IMG/VR virus record: IMGVR_UViG_3300006990_000050
Coordinates: 1 to 47,225 of that record
Strand: one strand, 5' to 3'
DNA length: 47,225 nt
Source: a virus
In this document: positions 33,660 to 41,603 of the stretch, piece by piece
How the letters are laid out: each line of letters begins with the position of its first letter
Position numbering within the stretch: position 1 is the stretch's first letter
Notes under the pieces: generated by a model
What the model was told of the DNA's origin: nothing
What the model saw: only the letters and a program-made list of their open reading frames with translations
Databases searched by the model: none
Translations under genes and position numbers: made by a program

Positions 33660-33962
33660 ATGAGCAGGCCAAAGCCAACAATATTATTAGAATCTGTAAA
33701 CAAGCAAACATATAAAGCAGAACAAGTATTATCTGCTAATGCAATTTACTCTGTATTCTATCAGGATTCACCTATAAACTTAAGAACACTTCATACATTA
33801 CTAAGTTATCCAGGGCCTAAATATAAAAAGGTTTCATTCAGTAATTCTGGACATGCTTTTAACCTTGCAGAAAGATTAAACAAAATATTTTCCACAGACG
33901 AGTTTAAAGTAGTTAAACTTACTCAAGGTGAAGTGGTAACAGAAGATGACATCAAGGACTAA
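33660..33962 (+). CDS. Unknown protein (100 aa)
   Basis: Good AGGAGA site. It has SRPKPTILLESVNKQTYKAEQVL at the N-terminus and a basic beta-rich centre. Unrecognised. Ends 17 nt inside the next gene. Confidence 0.65.
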   Translation: MSRPKPTILLESVNKQTYKAEQVLSANAIYSVFYQDSPINLRTLHTLLSYPGPKYKKVSFSNSGHAFNLAERLNKIFSTDEFKVVKLTQGEVVTEDDIKD

Positions 33963-34377
33963 TCAGTTACAAAACAAAATAATTAAAGATATTCTCAATA
34001 CAATTAAAGACGGACTTTTACCCCACAATTCTAGACGTCCAGGGTTTCAAAAATATTCAAAGTTTTACATTAAATTTATTAAATTTGATAAAGATCAATT
34101 AGGATATAAAATTTTTAGTAACTATAGGGTATCTAAAAATGACACCAAAGGACTCAAATTAACCTATCTAGGCAATGAGTTATTAAAAAGACATTACGAT
34201 TGTTATGAGTTTAAGCATGATATTGTACCTACTCCTAAAATGTATCTCGCATTAGATACTCATATGCAATGGCCTTATTATTTTACTAAAAAGAAAATGG
34301 TTATGTATAGTCAAGAAGATGCCGCCTGGTATCGCATGAACGGTAATAATATAGAAGACTTCACAGATTTTATTTGA
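33946..34377 (+). CDS. Unknown basic protein (143 aa)
   Basis: Lys/Tyr-rich, with HNSRRPGFQKYSKFYIKFIKFDK. No recognised family. Stop TGA (34375-34377) lies in the next -35. Confidence 0.65.
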   Translation: MTSRTNQLQNKIIKDILNTIKDGLLPHNSRRPGFQKYSKFYIKFIKFDKDQLGYKIFSNYRVSKNDTKGLKLTYLGNELLKRHYDCYEFKHDIVPTPKMYLALDTHMQWPYYFTKKKMVMYSQEDAAWYRMNGNNIEDFTDFI

Positions 34378-34401
34378 CAAATACTTAATTTCTGCTATAA
34401 T
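34374..34401 (+). promoter_or_regulatory. Sigma70-type promoter with extended -10
   Basis: TTGACA, 16 nt, TGC-TATAAT. The upstream TGA is inside the -35. TTAGGAGAG precedes ATG 34427. Confidence 0.85.
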
Positions 34402-34426
34402 AGTTATATAAATTAGGAGAGTTTAT

Positions 34427-34612
34427 ATGATTATAGTTCAATCACAATTCAATTTTAACTACGAAGATTCGCAATCTTTTGAGCAAAATTTTACAAATTG
34501 GTATTTACTTAATTGCCAAGAAAGAACACAATGGGGAGAAAAACCTTATTCAAGAGAAGAAGGATTTAAAGTTTTCTCAAATTTATTTGAAAAAAAGGTT
34601 GACAAAGTATAA
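34427..34612 (+). CDS. Unknown small protein (61 aa)
   Basis: Has its own promoter and a strong AGGAG. The sequence is rich in Phe, Asn and Gln. Its last 14 nt contain the -35 of the MoxR promoter. Unrecognised. Confidence 0.6.
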   Translation: MIIVQSQFNFNYEDSQSFEQNFTNWYLLNCQERTQWGEKPYSREEGFKVFSNLFEKKVDKV

Positions 34613-34626
34613 TTTTTTGTTATACT
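34599..34626 (+). promoter_or_regulatory. Sigma70-type promoter for MoxR gene
   Basis: TTGACA, 16 nt, TGT-TATACT. The TATATGTATAG...TTAAGGAGTAAC leader resembles that at 13853-13885. The -35 lies inside the preceding gene. Confidence 0.8.
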
Positions 34627-34658
34627 ATATGTATAGGTTAAATTAAGGAGTAACTAAT

Positions 34659-35765
34659 ATGGAAACATTAAAAGTAAGAGCAAGTTCAGTAAAGCCAATT
34701 TTACTAAGAGCTATGCAAGTAAACAGACCAATTTTTATCTGGGGAGCACCAGGTATTGGTAAATCAGAACTAGTTGACGGTATTGTGCAAGGTGGCGATT
34801 TAGGTAATGCTACTACAATAGATTTAAGACTAGCATTATTGGAGCCCACTGATCTTAGAGGGTATCCTTTTAGAAATCCAGAAACTAATACAATGGAATG
34901 GTCACCACCTAGTGACTTGCCTAGTGAAGAATTTGCTTCACAGTTTGATACTGTTGTATTGTTTTTAGATGAATTAAATTCAGCACCCCCAAGTGTACAA
35001 GCGGCGGCTTATCAGTTAGTATTGAACAGACGTATAGGTCAGTATATACTTCCTGACAATGTAAGAATTGTTGCGGCAGGTAACAGAGAGACTGATAGAG
35101 GTGTTACATATAGAATGCCAGCACCGTTGGCTAACAGATTTAGACACATTAACATGGATATTAACTTTGACGATTGGCAACAATGGGCAGTTAATAACAA
35201 TGTACATCCTGATGTTGTAGGTTACTTAACTTACAGTAAAGGAGATTTATTTGACTTTGATGCAAAAAGTAGTTCACAATCTTTTGCTACTCCTAGGAGT
35301 TGGACATTTGTAAGTGAAATGCTTGATGCAGAAGGTTTTGAAACTGCTGATAACTTTGAACAAAAGGCTGAGATTGCCGGCGCAATAGGAGAGGGAATGG
35401 CAATCAAGTTTGTTGAGCATAGAAAAGTTGCTAAACATCTTCCCAATCCAGAACAAGTTATTAGTGGTAGTGCTAAGAAACTAGACAACAAAGTTGCTTC
35501 AGAACTAAGTGCAAAATATAGTTTAGTTGTAGGTCTTGCTTACGAACTAAATGAAATGTATACTGAAACAGGTATTGATAAGACTTTTAGGGAAGGACTT
35601 AACAATACTATTAGGTTTAGTTTTGATAACTTTGAACCTGAAATGGTTGTGTTTTTATTTAGAACTGTAATGAAAGATTACAATATTAAGTTCAATGTTA
35701 GAACTGATCTAGATAAAGAACTTAGAGATACATTTAGTAAGAGGTATATTAAATATATTGTATAA
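34659..35765 (+). CDS. MoxR-type AAA+ ATPase (368 aa)
   Basis: Walker A is WGAPGIGKSEL (about residues 28-37). Walker B is VVLFLDELNSAP. Sensor 1 lies in VRIVAAGNRETDRG, and arginine-finger region residues in MPAPLANRFRH. The order and spacing are those of MoxR/YehL-type ATPases. These usually act with a VWA protein to remodel or insert metals into client proteins; the partner here is probably the protein at 10897. It is the last gene before the structured RNA/tRNA region. Confidence 0.88.
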   Translation: METLKVRASSVKPILLRAMQVNRPIFIWGAPGIGKSELVDGIVQGGDLGNATTIDLRLALLEPTDLRGYPFRNPETNTMEWSPPSDLPSEEFASQFDTVVLFLDELNSAPPSVQAAAYQLVLNRRIGQYILPDNVRIVAAGNRETDRGVTYRMPAPLANRFRHINMDINFDDWQQWAVNNNVHPDVVGYLTYSKGDLFDFDAKSSSQSFATPRSWTFVSEMLDAEGFETADNFEQKAEIAGAIGEGMAIKFVEHRKVAKHLPNPEQVISGSAKKLDNKVASELSAKYSLVVGLAYELNEMYTETGIDKTFREGLNNTIRFSFDNFEPEMVVFLFRTVMKDYNIKFNVRTDLDKELRDTFSKRYIKYIV

Positions 35766-35774
35766 TTAAAAAAT

Positions 35775-35822
35775 CCTTGTGCGCCTACCTATGTTACTCC
35801 CTACCTAAAGAACGCACTAAGG
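35775..35822 (+). other. Stem-loop after MoxR gene
   Basis: CCTTGTGCG (35775-35783) pairs with CGCAC-T-AAGG (35813-35822) with one bulged T, around a 29-nt loop holding two CCTACCT-like motifs. It lies directly before a terminator, so it may be part of a 3' UTR or of a small RNA released from it. Confidence 0.45.
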
Positions 35823-35824
35823 TG

Positions 35825-35851
35825 ATGCCCAGTTTAACTGGGCATTTTTTT
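35825..35851 (+). terminator. Strong rho-independent terminator
   Basis: ATGCCCAG-TTTAA-CTGGGCAT is a perfect 8-bp stem with a 5-nt loop and seven T. It ends the transcript of the MoxR region. Confidence 0.92.
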
Positions 35852-35857
35852 GAACCG

Positions 35858-35966
35858 TGTAGTAGAGTGCCTGAAAACAGTAGGGCCAGATGTTACTACA
35901 ATATGGCGAAAGCCTAGTTGAACGACCCGTTAGTATAGTATGTCCTAGAAAGCGGGTTTTCTTTTT
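35858..35966 (+). ncRNA. Candidate structured RNA of unknown family
   Basis: No open frame of note fills this stretch. TGTAGTA (35858-35864) pairs with TACTACA (35894-35900). A CTGAAAACAG mini-hairpin lies inside. GGC-GAAA-GCC (35905-35914) is a GNRA-capped stem. ACCCG (35925-35929) pairs with CGGGT (35953-35957), followed by TTTCTTTTT, which looks like a second terminator. It does not match tRNA, tmRNA, RNase P or hammerhead patterns that I know. It lies 5 nt before the tRNA. Confidence 0.35.
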
Positions 35967-35971
35967 ATATC

Positions 35972-36048
35972 CTCCCAGTGGCTTAACTGGATAAAGCAAC
36001 GGCCTTCTAAGCCGTAGATTGCAGGTTCGAATCCTGCCTGGGAGGCCA
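35972..36048 (+). tRNA. tRNA-Arg (anticodon TCT)
   Basis: A full cloverleaf can be drawn. Acceptor CTCCCAG/CTGGGAG, D-stem GCTT/AAGC, anticodon stem ACGGC/GCCGT with loop CTTCTAA (anticodon 36006-36008), T-stem GCAGG/CCTGC with TTCGAAT, discriminator G and an encoded CCA. It reads AGA codons, which are used heavily in this AT-rich phage. No promoter is evident directly upstream. It ends 2 nt before the stop of the opposing gene. Confidence 0.95.
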
Positions 36049-36050
36049 AA

Positions 36051-36731
36051 TTATTTATATCCTATTTGCATAAATCTAGTATAACTTGGTGTCTTTAACT
36101 GACCAGAATACATTGATTTTCTTAGTGGATAGACTGTTTGCATTTCTTTTAAACTTGCTACAGGGTTTATGTGACCCTCGAAATCCGGGCTATTATTAGT
36201 TTGCATAACAATTAACTGATCGCTACCTGCAGATTCAAACCATTCAGTTCCCATATGTTCACAACTTGTATTAATTATACATTCAGGTGACACTTTAATA
36301 AGTTCTCCACCTGTTTCAAACTCCATATGATTACAGTCTAATATACTTGCATCAGCAACTACGCCTTTAAACTTCCAACTGTTTGCTACATGTTTTTGAT
36401 TAAACTTTTCTGCAAGTTCTATACTTTGTGCATCTATATCTAATCCATATATACGTTCAATAGGCATTGTTGATATTAGTAAAGGTTCTACAATAGCACC
36501 TATCCAACATCCTAATATAGCAATAGTCATATCTTGAGGTAAGTCTTTTACGTTACTTAACTCTTGTAGTAACCAACTTTTACTTGCTAATTGGCCTTTG
36601 CTAAAAGCATCACGTGGATAACGTCTATCCATAACTGCTCTTTCAAAGTAACTGGGAGGAATGTATAGATAACTATTATCTATATACTCTTCTACATCGT
36701 TCCAACTATTTAGATCTATTATATTGTTCAT
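36051..36731 (-). CDS. SAM-dependent methyltransferase-like protein (226 aa)
   Basis: A class I Rossmann pattern is visible: MTIAILGCWIGAIVEPLL (motif I, with GxWxG replacing GxGxG), then ERIYGLDIDAQSIELAEKF (acidic residue binding the SAM ribose) and GVVADASILD. Last gene of the minus-strand operon, overlapping the repeat protein by 26 nt. It may methylate the product of the cassette. The substrate is unknown. Confidence 0.65.
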   Translation of the reverse strand: MNNIIDLNSWNDVEEYIDNSYLYIPPSYFERAVMDRRYPRDAFSKGQLASKSWLLQELSNVKDLPQDMTIAILGCWIGAIVEPLLISTMPIERIYGLDIDAQSIELAEKFNQKHVANSWKFKGVVADASILDCNHMEFETGGELIKVSPECIINTSCEHMGTEWFESAGSDQLIVMQTNNSPDFEGHINPVASLKEMQTVYPLRKSMYSGQLKTPSYTRFMQIGYK

Positions 36732-39700
36732 TCAACCAACCGTAATCGTTTATTTTATTTAACTCTTTCAAGTTATCTTTATTTGCTTTTGCAAATTCAT
36801 TACCCTCAACGGAACCCTTTACTGCTTCATCAGTAAAGGGCTCGTCCCCCTGGGTTTGCAACCAAGTATCTAATCTTTCTTTACTTTCTGCATCGTCATT
36901 TAACGTAAGTTTAACACATTCTCTAAATGCACTTCTCCATGCACTAAAGCCATCCGTATTAAATTTAGTTATGCAACTTACTTGTGGCATAGATTTAAAT
37001 CTGTTACTTAGTCCTGTTGTAAAATCTAATCCCCAACTTGTAGCATTTCTAACCATCTCAGTTGGGAATAATTTTACTCCTCCATATCCATATTCTAATC
37101 CATTTATTGGGTTTTTACTAGCCCAAACATGTACAACTTCTTCGTCGTATACGTCTGGAACATAATCAAATTTAAAGTCTTTATCTATAATTGCGTCTGC
37201 ATCTACTACCCAAAACATTTTACTATCTACTCTAGTAGATGCTATTTTGTGTGCTTCAAATATTCCTTTTATATCTCTTATCCATATTAAATTTAAGTTT
37301 GGTTTTAAATGTCTAATATGGTCTTGTAATTTATTAAACCCGGCATCTGCAAAAGGTTCTTTATAACTTAAATAAATTATATCAAAAGGCGTTGTGGAAC
37401 TACCGGGTTCTTTAACATATTGTAATCCTTTTATTCTGTTTAATTTTAAATCGTCTGATTTTAGATTTGAATAGTCTATTGATGTGGGCCAAAGTCTTAG
37501 TCCACCATATGCATGTACTTTACCTGTTCTGCCATTAAGTTTTTGCCATGCGTGAACCTTATGCATATCAGTTACAACGGGCATAAAACCACGGTCAAGT
37601 AACCCTTGATCCACTTTCACATCTGGGTCTATAGTCCAAACAAAGGGTTCCTTTATGTCCTTTATCGCGTTTATAAACTCGTTCTTTTCTAAACTTTGCA
37701 AGTGGATTGCTGGCCACTTAGGGCGTAAACTCGCAATAGTATTTATTTCTTTTAAGTCATTAAAGGTGTTATTAGTTACTTCTTTGTCAGTATATTCTTT
37801 ATTTAAAAATGTTTGTTTAGGTATTAATCTTACATTTGTAAATTCATTATCCTCATTTAAAAACACATGAACATTGTTTTGATCCCATTGTGTAGGGTAA
37901 TAATCAAACTTAAAATCCTCATTTAGAACTGTAAAAGCATCTATTACCCAGTACATATTTGCATTAGATTGCCCTGCTAGACGCTCATAGATGCTCTGTA
38001 AGCCGTCTTTGTAGTCACTAGGCTGTAACTTATACACTGGATATTCCTGTTGTACGCAAGAAGGATCTCTAATATATTTAGGCCTTCCTTTAGTTTGTTT
38101 TACTTTAGGATATAATGTAACACCGCCGTAATCGTACTGTCTTTTTGTTACTGGATTAAGTTTTTGCCATACATGTGTCTTTCCTTCGTCCCATGTATCT
38201 GGTATAAAGTCAAAATCAAAGTCTTCTAAAACATCTACATCTTGATCTACTACCCAGAACCAATCATGTTTCGTATTCTCTCTACCCTCTTCTTCTGATG
38301 TAAATATTTCGAACTCTACTATTTCCACATCTGTTAAGAATCCTTGATATTTAATATCGTCTTTATTAAACTCTTTAGGAACTAACTTAATACCACCACA
38401 TCTATTATCACTAACATTTGTAATACTTAGTGGATATTTGTGTTCTAATTGCTTAGGTAACTTAAAAATATTAATATATTTTTGATCGCTATATTCAGGT
38501 ACCCATTTTATAACTTCGGATAATGTATGTTCGTAATCCACTAACCAAAAAGCATCTGTTCTGCTTTTTCTACTGTAAGTGTGATAGTCATTTAAATCAT
38601 CTGTAAAGAAAATATCATATCTTACAGGAACAATGTCGGTGTGTAATTTTTGTTTTGTAACATCAAAGTCTTTATTTACAAGATATATACCAGCAACTCT
38701 TTCGTCCCATAGTTCTGTAACTTCTTTATCATATCTATGTTCTAGACCCCATTTAAAAACTTGTATGTAGTCACGTTCATGTTTAGCAGGCACATACAAT
38801 AGTTTACCATTGAAATCGTAATCTCTATCTATTACCCAAAACCAATCTGTTTCAGAACGTTTAGCATAAAATTCAAATGTATCGGCATCGAATTTTTTAT
38901 TTGTATAAAAAACATCATAATTTTCATCTTCTATAGGACAGTCTTTATGTATTTTTAAATCCGCATTTTTCCATTTTTTAGGCACAAGTCGTATGCCACC
39001 TATTTCTTGTGGATATTTTTCTGTTAATTGGTAAGGCATTCTAAACGAATGTATCATGTCTTGTTCAAAAGGATTAGGCACCCAATCAAAAGTTTTAAAA
39101 TTTACTTTATGTTCCCAATCTACTAGCCATACATATTCATGATCATATGTATTTCTCAGAGTATAATCTTCTACATCCTTAACGTACATTACTGGGTAGT
39201 CCAATTTGATATCTAAATAGTTATGAAACTTTGTATCACATGATTTCCAATTTCTTGGATAAAGTTTAATACCACCTTCTTCTGCTGGGTATTTGTGTTC
39301 TAATTGACCTCGTAAATGAAAACTATGTATAAAGTCTGGTTCAAAATTACTTGGAGCCCAGTTTATATCTTCCGGTAATATGTATTCTTTATCTATACAC
39401 CATACATGACTAGCATATGGATTTGTATCAAAATATTTTGCTGGAGTTTTTGTATTAAGTTTTTCAAATGTTTTCTTACAAACAACTTTGTTTATTTCTT
39501 TTGTGCCTTCTGACTTTTGTTTTGGAAGTAATGTAACACCTCCGTAGTTTCTAGTATCCCACTTCCAAACATGTTCATATGACATGTCGTAACTCTCAGG
39601 TCTAAAATTAAATATATCTGAATCTGTTATTTCAATATTTGGTTCTATTACCCAATACATCTTAGTATTAGATTTAATTTCTCCTATATCAGATATATTT

Positions 39701-39762
39701 TTGGCAAAAGGATATGATTCCTTTAAAGAAGGATTGTTGCCTATGTAAAATATATCAAACAT
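36706..39762 (-). CDS. Nine-repeat GT-A-like protein (1018 aa)
   Basis: A unit of about 90-110 residues recurs nine times. Its core is [FY]WV[IV]D-x-[DE], a hydrophobic 'FDFxP' turn, 'HxW/F' and 'GGxxLxPK'. The last copy (KMFWVVDADAIIDKDFKFDYVP...GYGGVKLFPTE) is preceded by DIIYLSYKEPFADAGFNKL and KGIFEAHKIAS. Together they look like a complete GT-A glycosyltransferase fold with a DAD metal motif. Earlier copies have lost one or more Asp. It is a probable glycosyltransferase or glycan-binding protein; the degenerate copies may bind substrate. Confidence 0.6.
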   Translation of the reverse strand: MFDIFYIGNNPSLKESYPFAKNISDIGEIKSNTKMYWVIEPNIEITDSDIFNFRPESYDMSYEHVWKWDTRNYGGVTLLPKQKSEGTKEINKVVCKKTFEKLNTKTPAKYFDTNPYASHVWCIDKEYILPEDINWAPSNFEPDFIHSFHLRGQLEHKYPAEEGGIKLYPRNWKSCDTKFHNYLDIKLDYPVMYVKDVEDYTLRNTYDHEYVWLVDWEHKVNFKTFDWVPNPFEQDMIHSFRMPYQLTEKYPQEIGGIRLVPKKWKNADLKIHKDCPIEDENYDVFYTNKKFDADTFEFYAKRSETDWFWVIDRDYDFNGKLLYVPAKHERDYIQVFKWGLEHRYDKEVTELWDERVAGIYLVNKDFDVTKQKLHTDIVPVRYDIFFTDDLNDYHTYSRKSRTDAFWLVDYEHTLSEVIKWVPEYSDQKYINIFKLPKQLEHKYPLSITNVSDNRCGGIKLVPKEFNKDDIKYQGFLTDVEIVEFEIFTSEEEGRENTKHDWFWVVDQDVDVLEDFDFDFIPDTWDEGKTHVWQKLNPVTKRQYDYGGVTLYPKVKQTKGRPKYIRDPSCVQQEYPVYKLQPSDYKDGLQSIYERLAGQSNANMYWVIDAFTVLNEDFKFDYYPTQWDQNNVHVFLNEDNEFTNVRLIPKQTFLNKEYTDKEVTNNTFNDLKEINTIASLRPKWPAIHLQSLEKNEFINAIKDIKEPFVWTIDPDVKVDQGLLDRGFMPVVTDMHKVHAWQKLNGRTGKVHAYGGLRLWPTSIDYSNLKSDDLKLNRIKGLQYVKEPGSSTTPFDIIYLSYKEPFADAGFNKLQDHIRHLKPNLNLIWIRDIKGIFEAHKIASTRVDSKMFWVVDADAIIDKDFKFDYVPDVYDEEVVHVWASKNPINGLEYGYGGVKLFPTEMVRNATSWGLDFTTGLSNRFKSMPQVSCITKFNTDGFSAWRSAFRECVKLTLNDDAESKERLDTWLQTQGDEPFTDEAVKGSVEGNEFAKANKDNLKELNKINDYGWLNEQYNRSK

Positions 39763-39955
39763 GTTTGTTCTTTTCCAATATATAATTTACTGCATCTTCA
39801 ATTTCATCTATGCCTTTATTAATGCCGTCCCATTTTTTATGTAGTTCCTCTCCATAGACAGGACATACTCCTCTATGATCAGGTAAGTCGCCACCACAAA
39901 AGTGACATCTGCCTTCTAATTTGCGTTGTATTTTATGCCAATCAATCTCGGACAT
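39755..39955 (-). CDS. Small zinc-ribbon protein (66 aa)
   Basis: RCHFCGGDLPDHRGVCPVYGEEL has Cys17, Cys20 and a further Cys and His at metal-binding spacing. A helical tail follows. It overlaps both neighbours (8 and 14 nt), so it is produced with the carbamoyltransferase and the repeat protein and may assist one of them. Confidence 0.65.
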   Translation of the reverse strand: MSEIDWHKIQRKLEGRCHFCGGDLPDHRGVCPVYGEELHKKWDGINKGIDEIEDAVNYILEKNKHV

Positions 39956-41456
39956 GTACCTTTACTCCGTAATGATCGGCAAAGGCTTTGGCGTCTTCTT
40001 CGTCGTTTACAATAGGTTGTCCTTTTATGTTTAAACTTGTATTAAGTAACATTGGACATCCTGTATCCTTGTAAAACTTTGTAAGAAGCTCATGTAAGTC
40101 AGGGTGTTCTTCCTTTCTAACTGTTTGAACACGACTAGTGCCGTCTTCATGTATAATTGCAGGGAATTCTTCTGGCTTTTTACACTTTGCTACAAATTGC
40201 ATATAAGGTGCATGTGAAATACCTCCAGGCATTTCAAAATAATCATGCACATGTTCTTCCAAAATCATGGGTGCAAACGGTCTAAACATTTGACGTTTTT
40301 TAATAACGTTCATTTTATCTTTGACATCTGGTCCTCTTGGGTCTGCACATAGGCTTCTATTACCTAATGCACGTGGCCCGAACTCGGCTCTACCATTTGC
40401 TATTCCAAAAAGTTCCCCCTTTTTTAAACTTGCTAATGCTTTTTTAATTGGATATTTTCCTTCTATGTTATGTCCTAAGTAAGGTGTTTTCCAATCTATT
40501 TTTTCTCCAGTTTTATTATACAATTCTAATGCGGCGGCTCCTAAACTGCTCCCACAGTCTCCTGGATTAGGCATAATAAAAATGTTTTTAAATATATCTG
40601 TTAAGTTACTGTTAGCAACACAATTTAGTGCTACACCGCCCATGTACACTAGGTTACTACTACCAGTTATTTCTTTTGCATACAGTCCGTATGAATAAAT
40701 TCTTTCTTGTACTTGATCTTGTGCCGCGGCGGCCATATCAAAATCGTCAACTCCAGTAAAACTTTTTACATCTAACCCTCGTTGCAAGTTCTCTTTCATT
40801 GATATAGATTGTCTATAACTTATCCAAGGATGTTTATACTTGAAATATCTTTTTCCCATCTTTCTACTTAAAGGTTTCCAGTTTTCTGGCTTGCCATATG
40901 CGGCCATTCCCATAAGTATGTACTCATCTTCCATAGGTTTTAACCCTACATGATGTGTTACAGCACTATAAAACAATCCTAAACTACTAGGAAATTTTAT
41001 GCTATGTAACTTTTTAAGTTTTCCTTCCTTCCATTGCCATATACTTGCAGTATCAAACTCGCCAATAGCATCTATAACCATTACAGTACATTCTTCATAT
41101 TTACTGCTAAGTACACCTGCGGCGGCATGTGTTTCATGATGATAATAATCTTTTATAGGTATGCCTTTAAGTTGAGGATAAAACTTTTTAATCCACTGTC
41201 GTTGTGTTGGTTCTCGCAAGGCATTCCAATTGCCACCATACACATTTCTTAATTTTTTAAGCCATGCTTTTTCATGTAAAACTATTACATCAGGCTTTCC
41301 GCCTTCTATTGCGGCATTTATAAGTCCATGATTTAACCATGCATCATTTTTAGTTTTACTGTAACGTTCTGAATGTCCGGCAAATTCTATAGTGGAATCC
41401 TGTAACATACAGGCTCCAGCATCGTGAAATCCAAAACTAAGTCCTAAGATTCTCAT
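39942..41456 (-). CDS. O-carbamoyltransferase, NodU/CmcH/TobZ family (504 aa)
   Basis: The N-terminal YrdC/Kae1-like ASKHA domain starts MRILGLSFGFHDAGACML. The metal/active-site histidines are in YYHHETHAAAGVLSS (His106, His107, His110). MGMAAYGKP and YMGGVALNCVANS are typical. The C-terminal domain has FGPRALGNRSLCADPR, FRPFAPMILEE and LLNTSLNIKGQPIV, strongly conserved in the family. It transfers a carbamoyl group from carbamoyl phosphate via carbamoyl-AMP to a hydroxyl of a sugar or antibiotic-like molecule. Full length and apparently intact. Confidence 0.93.
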   Translation of the reverse strand: MRILGLSFGFHDAGACMLQDSTIEFAGHSERYSKTKNDAWLNHGLINAAIEGGKPDVIVLHEKAWLKKLRNVYGGNWNALREPTQRQWIKKFYPQLKGIPIKDYYHHETHAAAGVLSSKYEECTVMVIDAIGEFDTASIWQWKEGKLKKLHSIKFPSSLGLFYSAVTHHVGLKPMEDEYILMGMAAYGKPENWKPLSRKMGKRYFKYKHPWISYRQSISMKENLQRGLDVKSFTGVDDFDMAAAAQDQVQERIYSYGLYAKEITGSSNLVYMGGVALNCVANSNLTDIFKNIFIMPNPGDCGSSLGAAALELYNKTGEKIDWKTPYLGHNIEGKYPIKKALASLKKGELFGIANGRAEFGPRALGNRSLCADPRGPDVKDKMNVIKKRQMFRPFAPMILEEHVHDYFEMPGGISHAPYMQFVAKCKKPEEFPAIIHEDGTSRVQTVRKEEHPDLHELLTKFYKDTGCPMLLNTSLNIKGQPIVNDEEDAKAFADHYGVKVHVRD

Positions 41457-41599
41457 CTATATATAAAAGGGTCTCTTTTTCTTAATTCTTCTAATTTCTT
41501 TTTCATTTGCTCTTCTTCCTCAGGTGTAAGAGTATCGTCAAATACCTTTTTTTCATGTTCTTTTTGAGCGTCTGTTTTTTCTCTTCTTTCTTCTTCCAT
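41453..41599 (-). CDS. Small charged coiled-coil protein (48 aa)
   Basis: ATG 41599 follows the radical SAM stop by 4 nt, and its TGA overlaps the carbamoyltransferase ATG (ATGA). The protein is nearly all Glu, Lys and Arg (MEEERREKTDAQKEHEKK) with a helix LTPEEEEQMKKKLEEL and a short tail RDPFIYR. It could be an adaptor; a modified peptide substrate is possible but unproven. Confidence 0.5.
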   Translation of the reverse strand: MEEERREKTDAQKEHEKKVFDDTLTPEEEEQMKKKLEELRKRDPFIYR

Positions 41600-41603
41600 A
41601 ATA

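Noticed and set aside
35972-36048. tRNA-Arg as a prophage attachment site
   Set aside because: No integrase, excisionase or repeat of the tRNA 3' end is visible, and the gene set is that of a lytic T4-like phage.
36052-36059. Perfect TATAAATA on the minus strand
   Set aside because: It is formed by the last codons and stop of the methyltransferase gene and has no minus-strand gene downstream.
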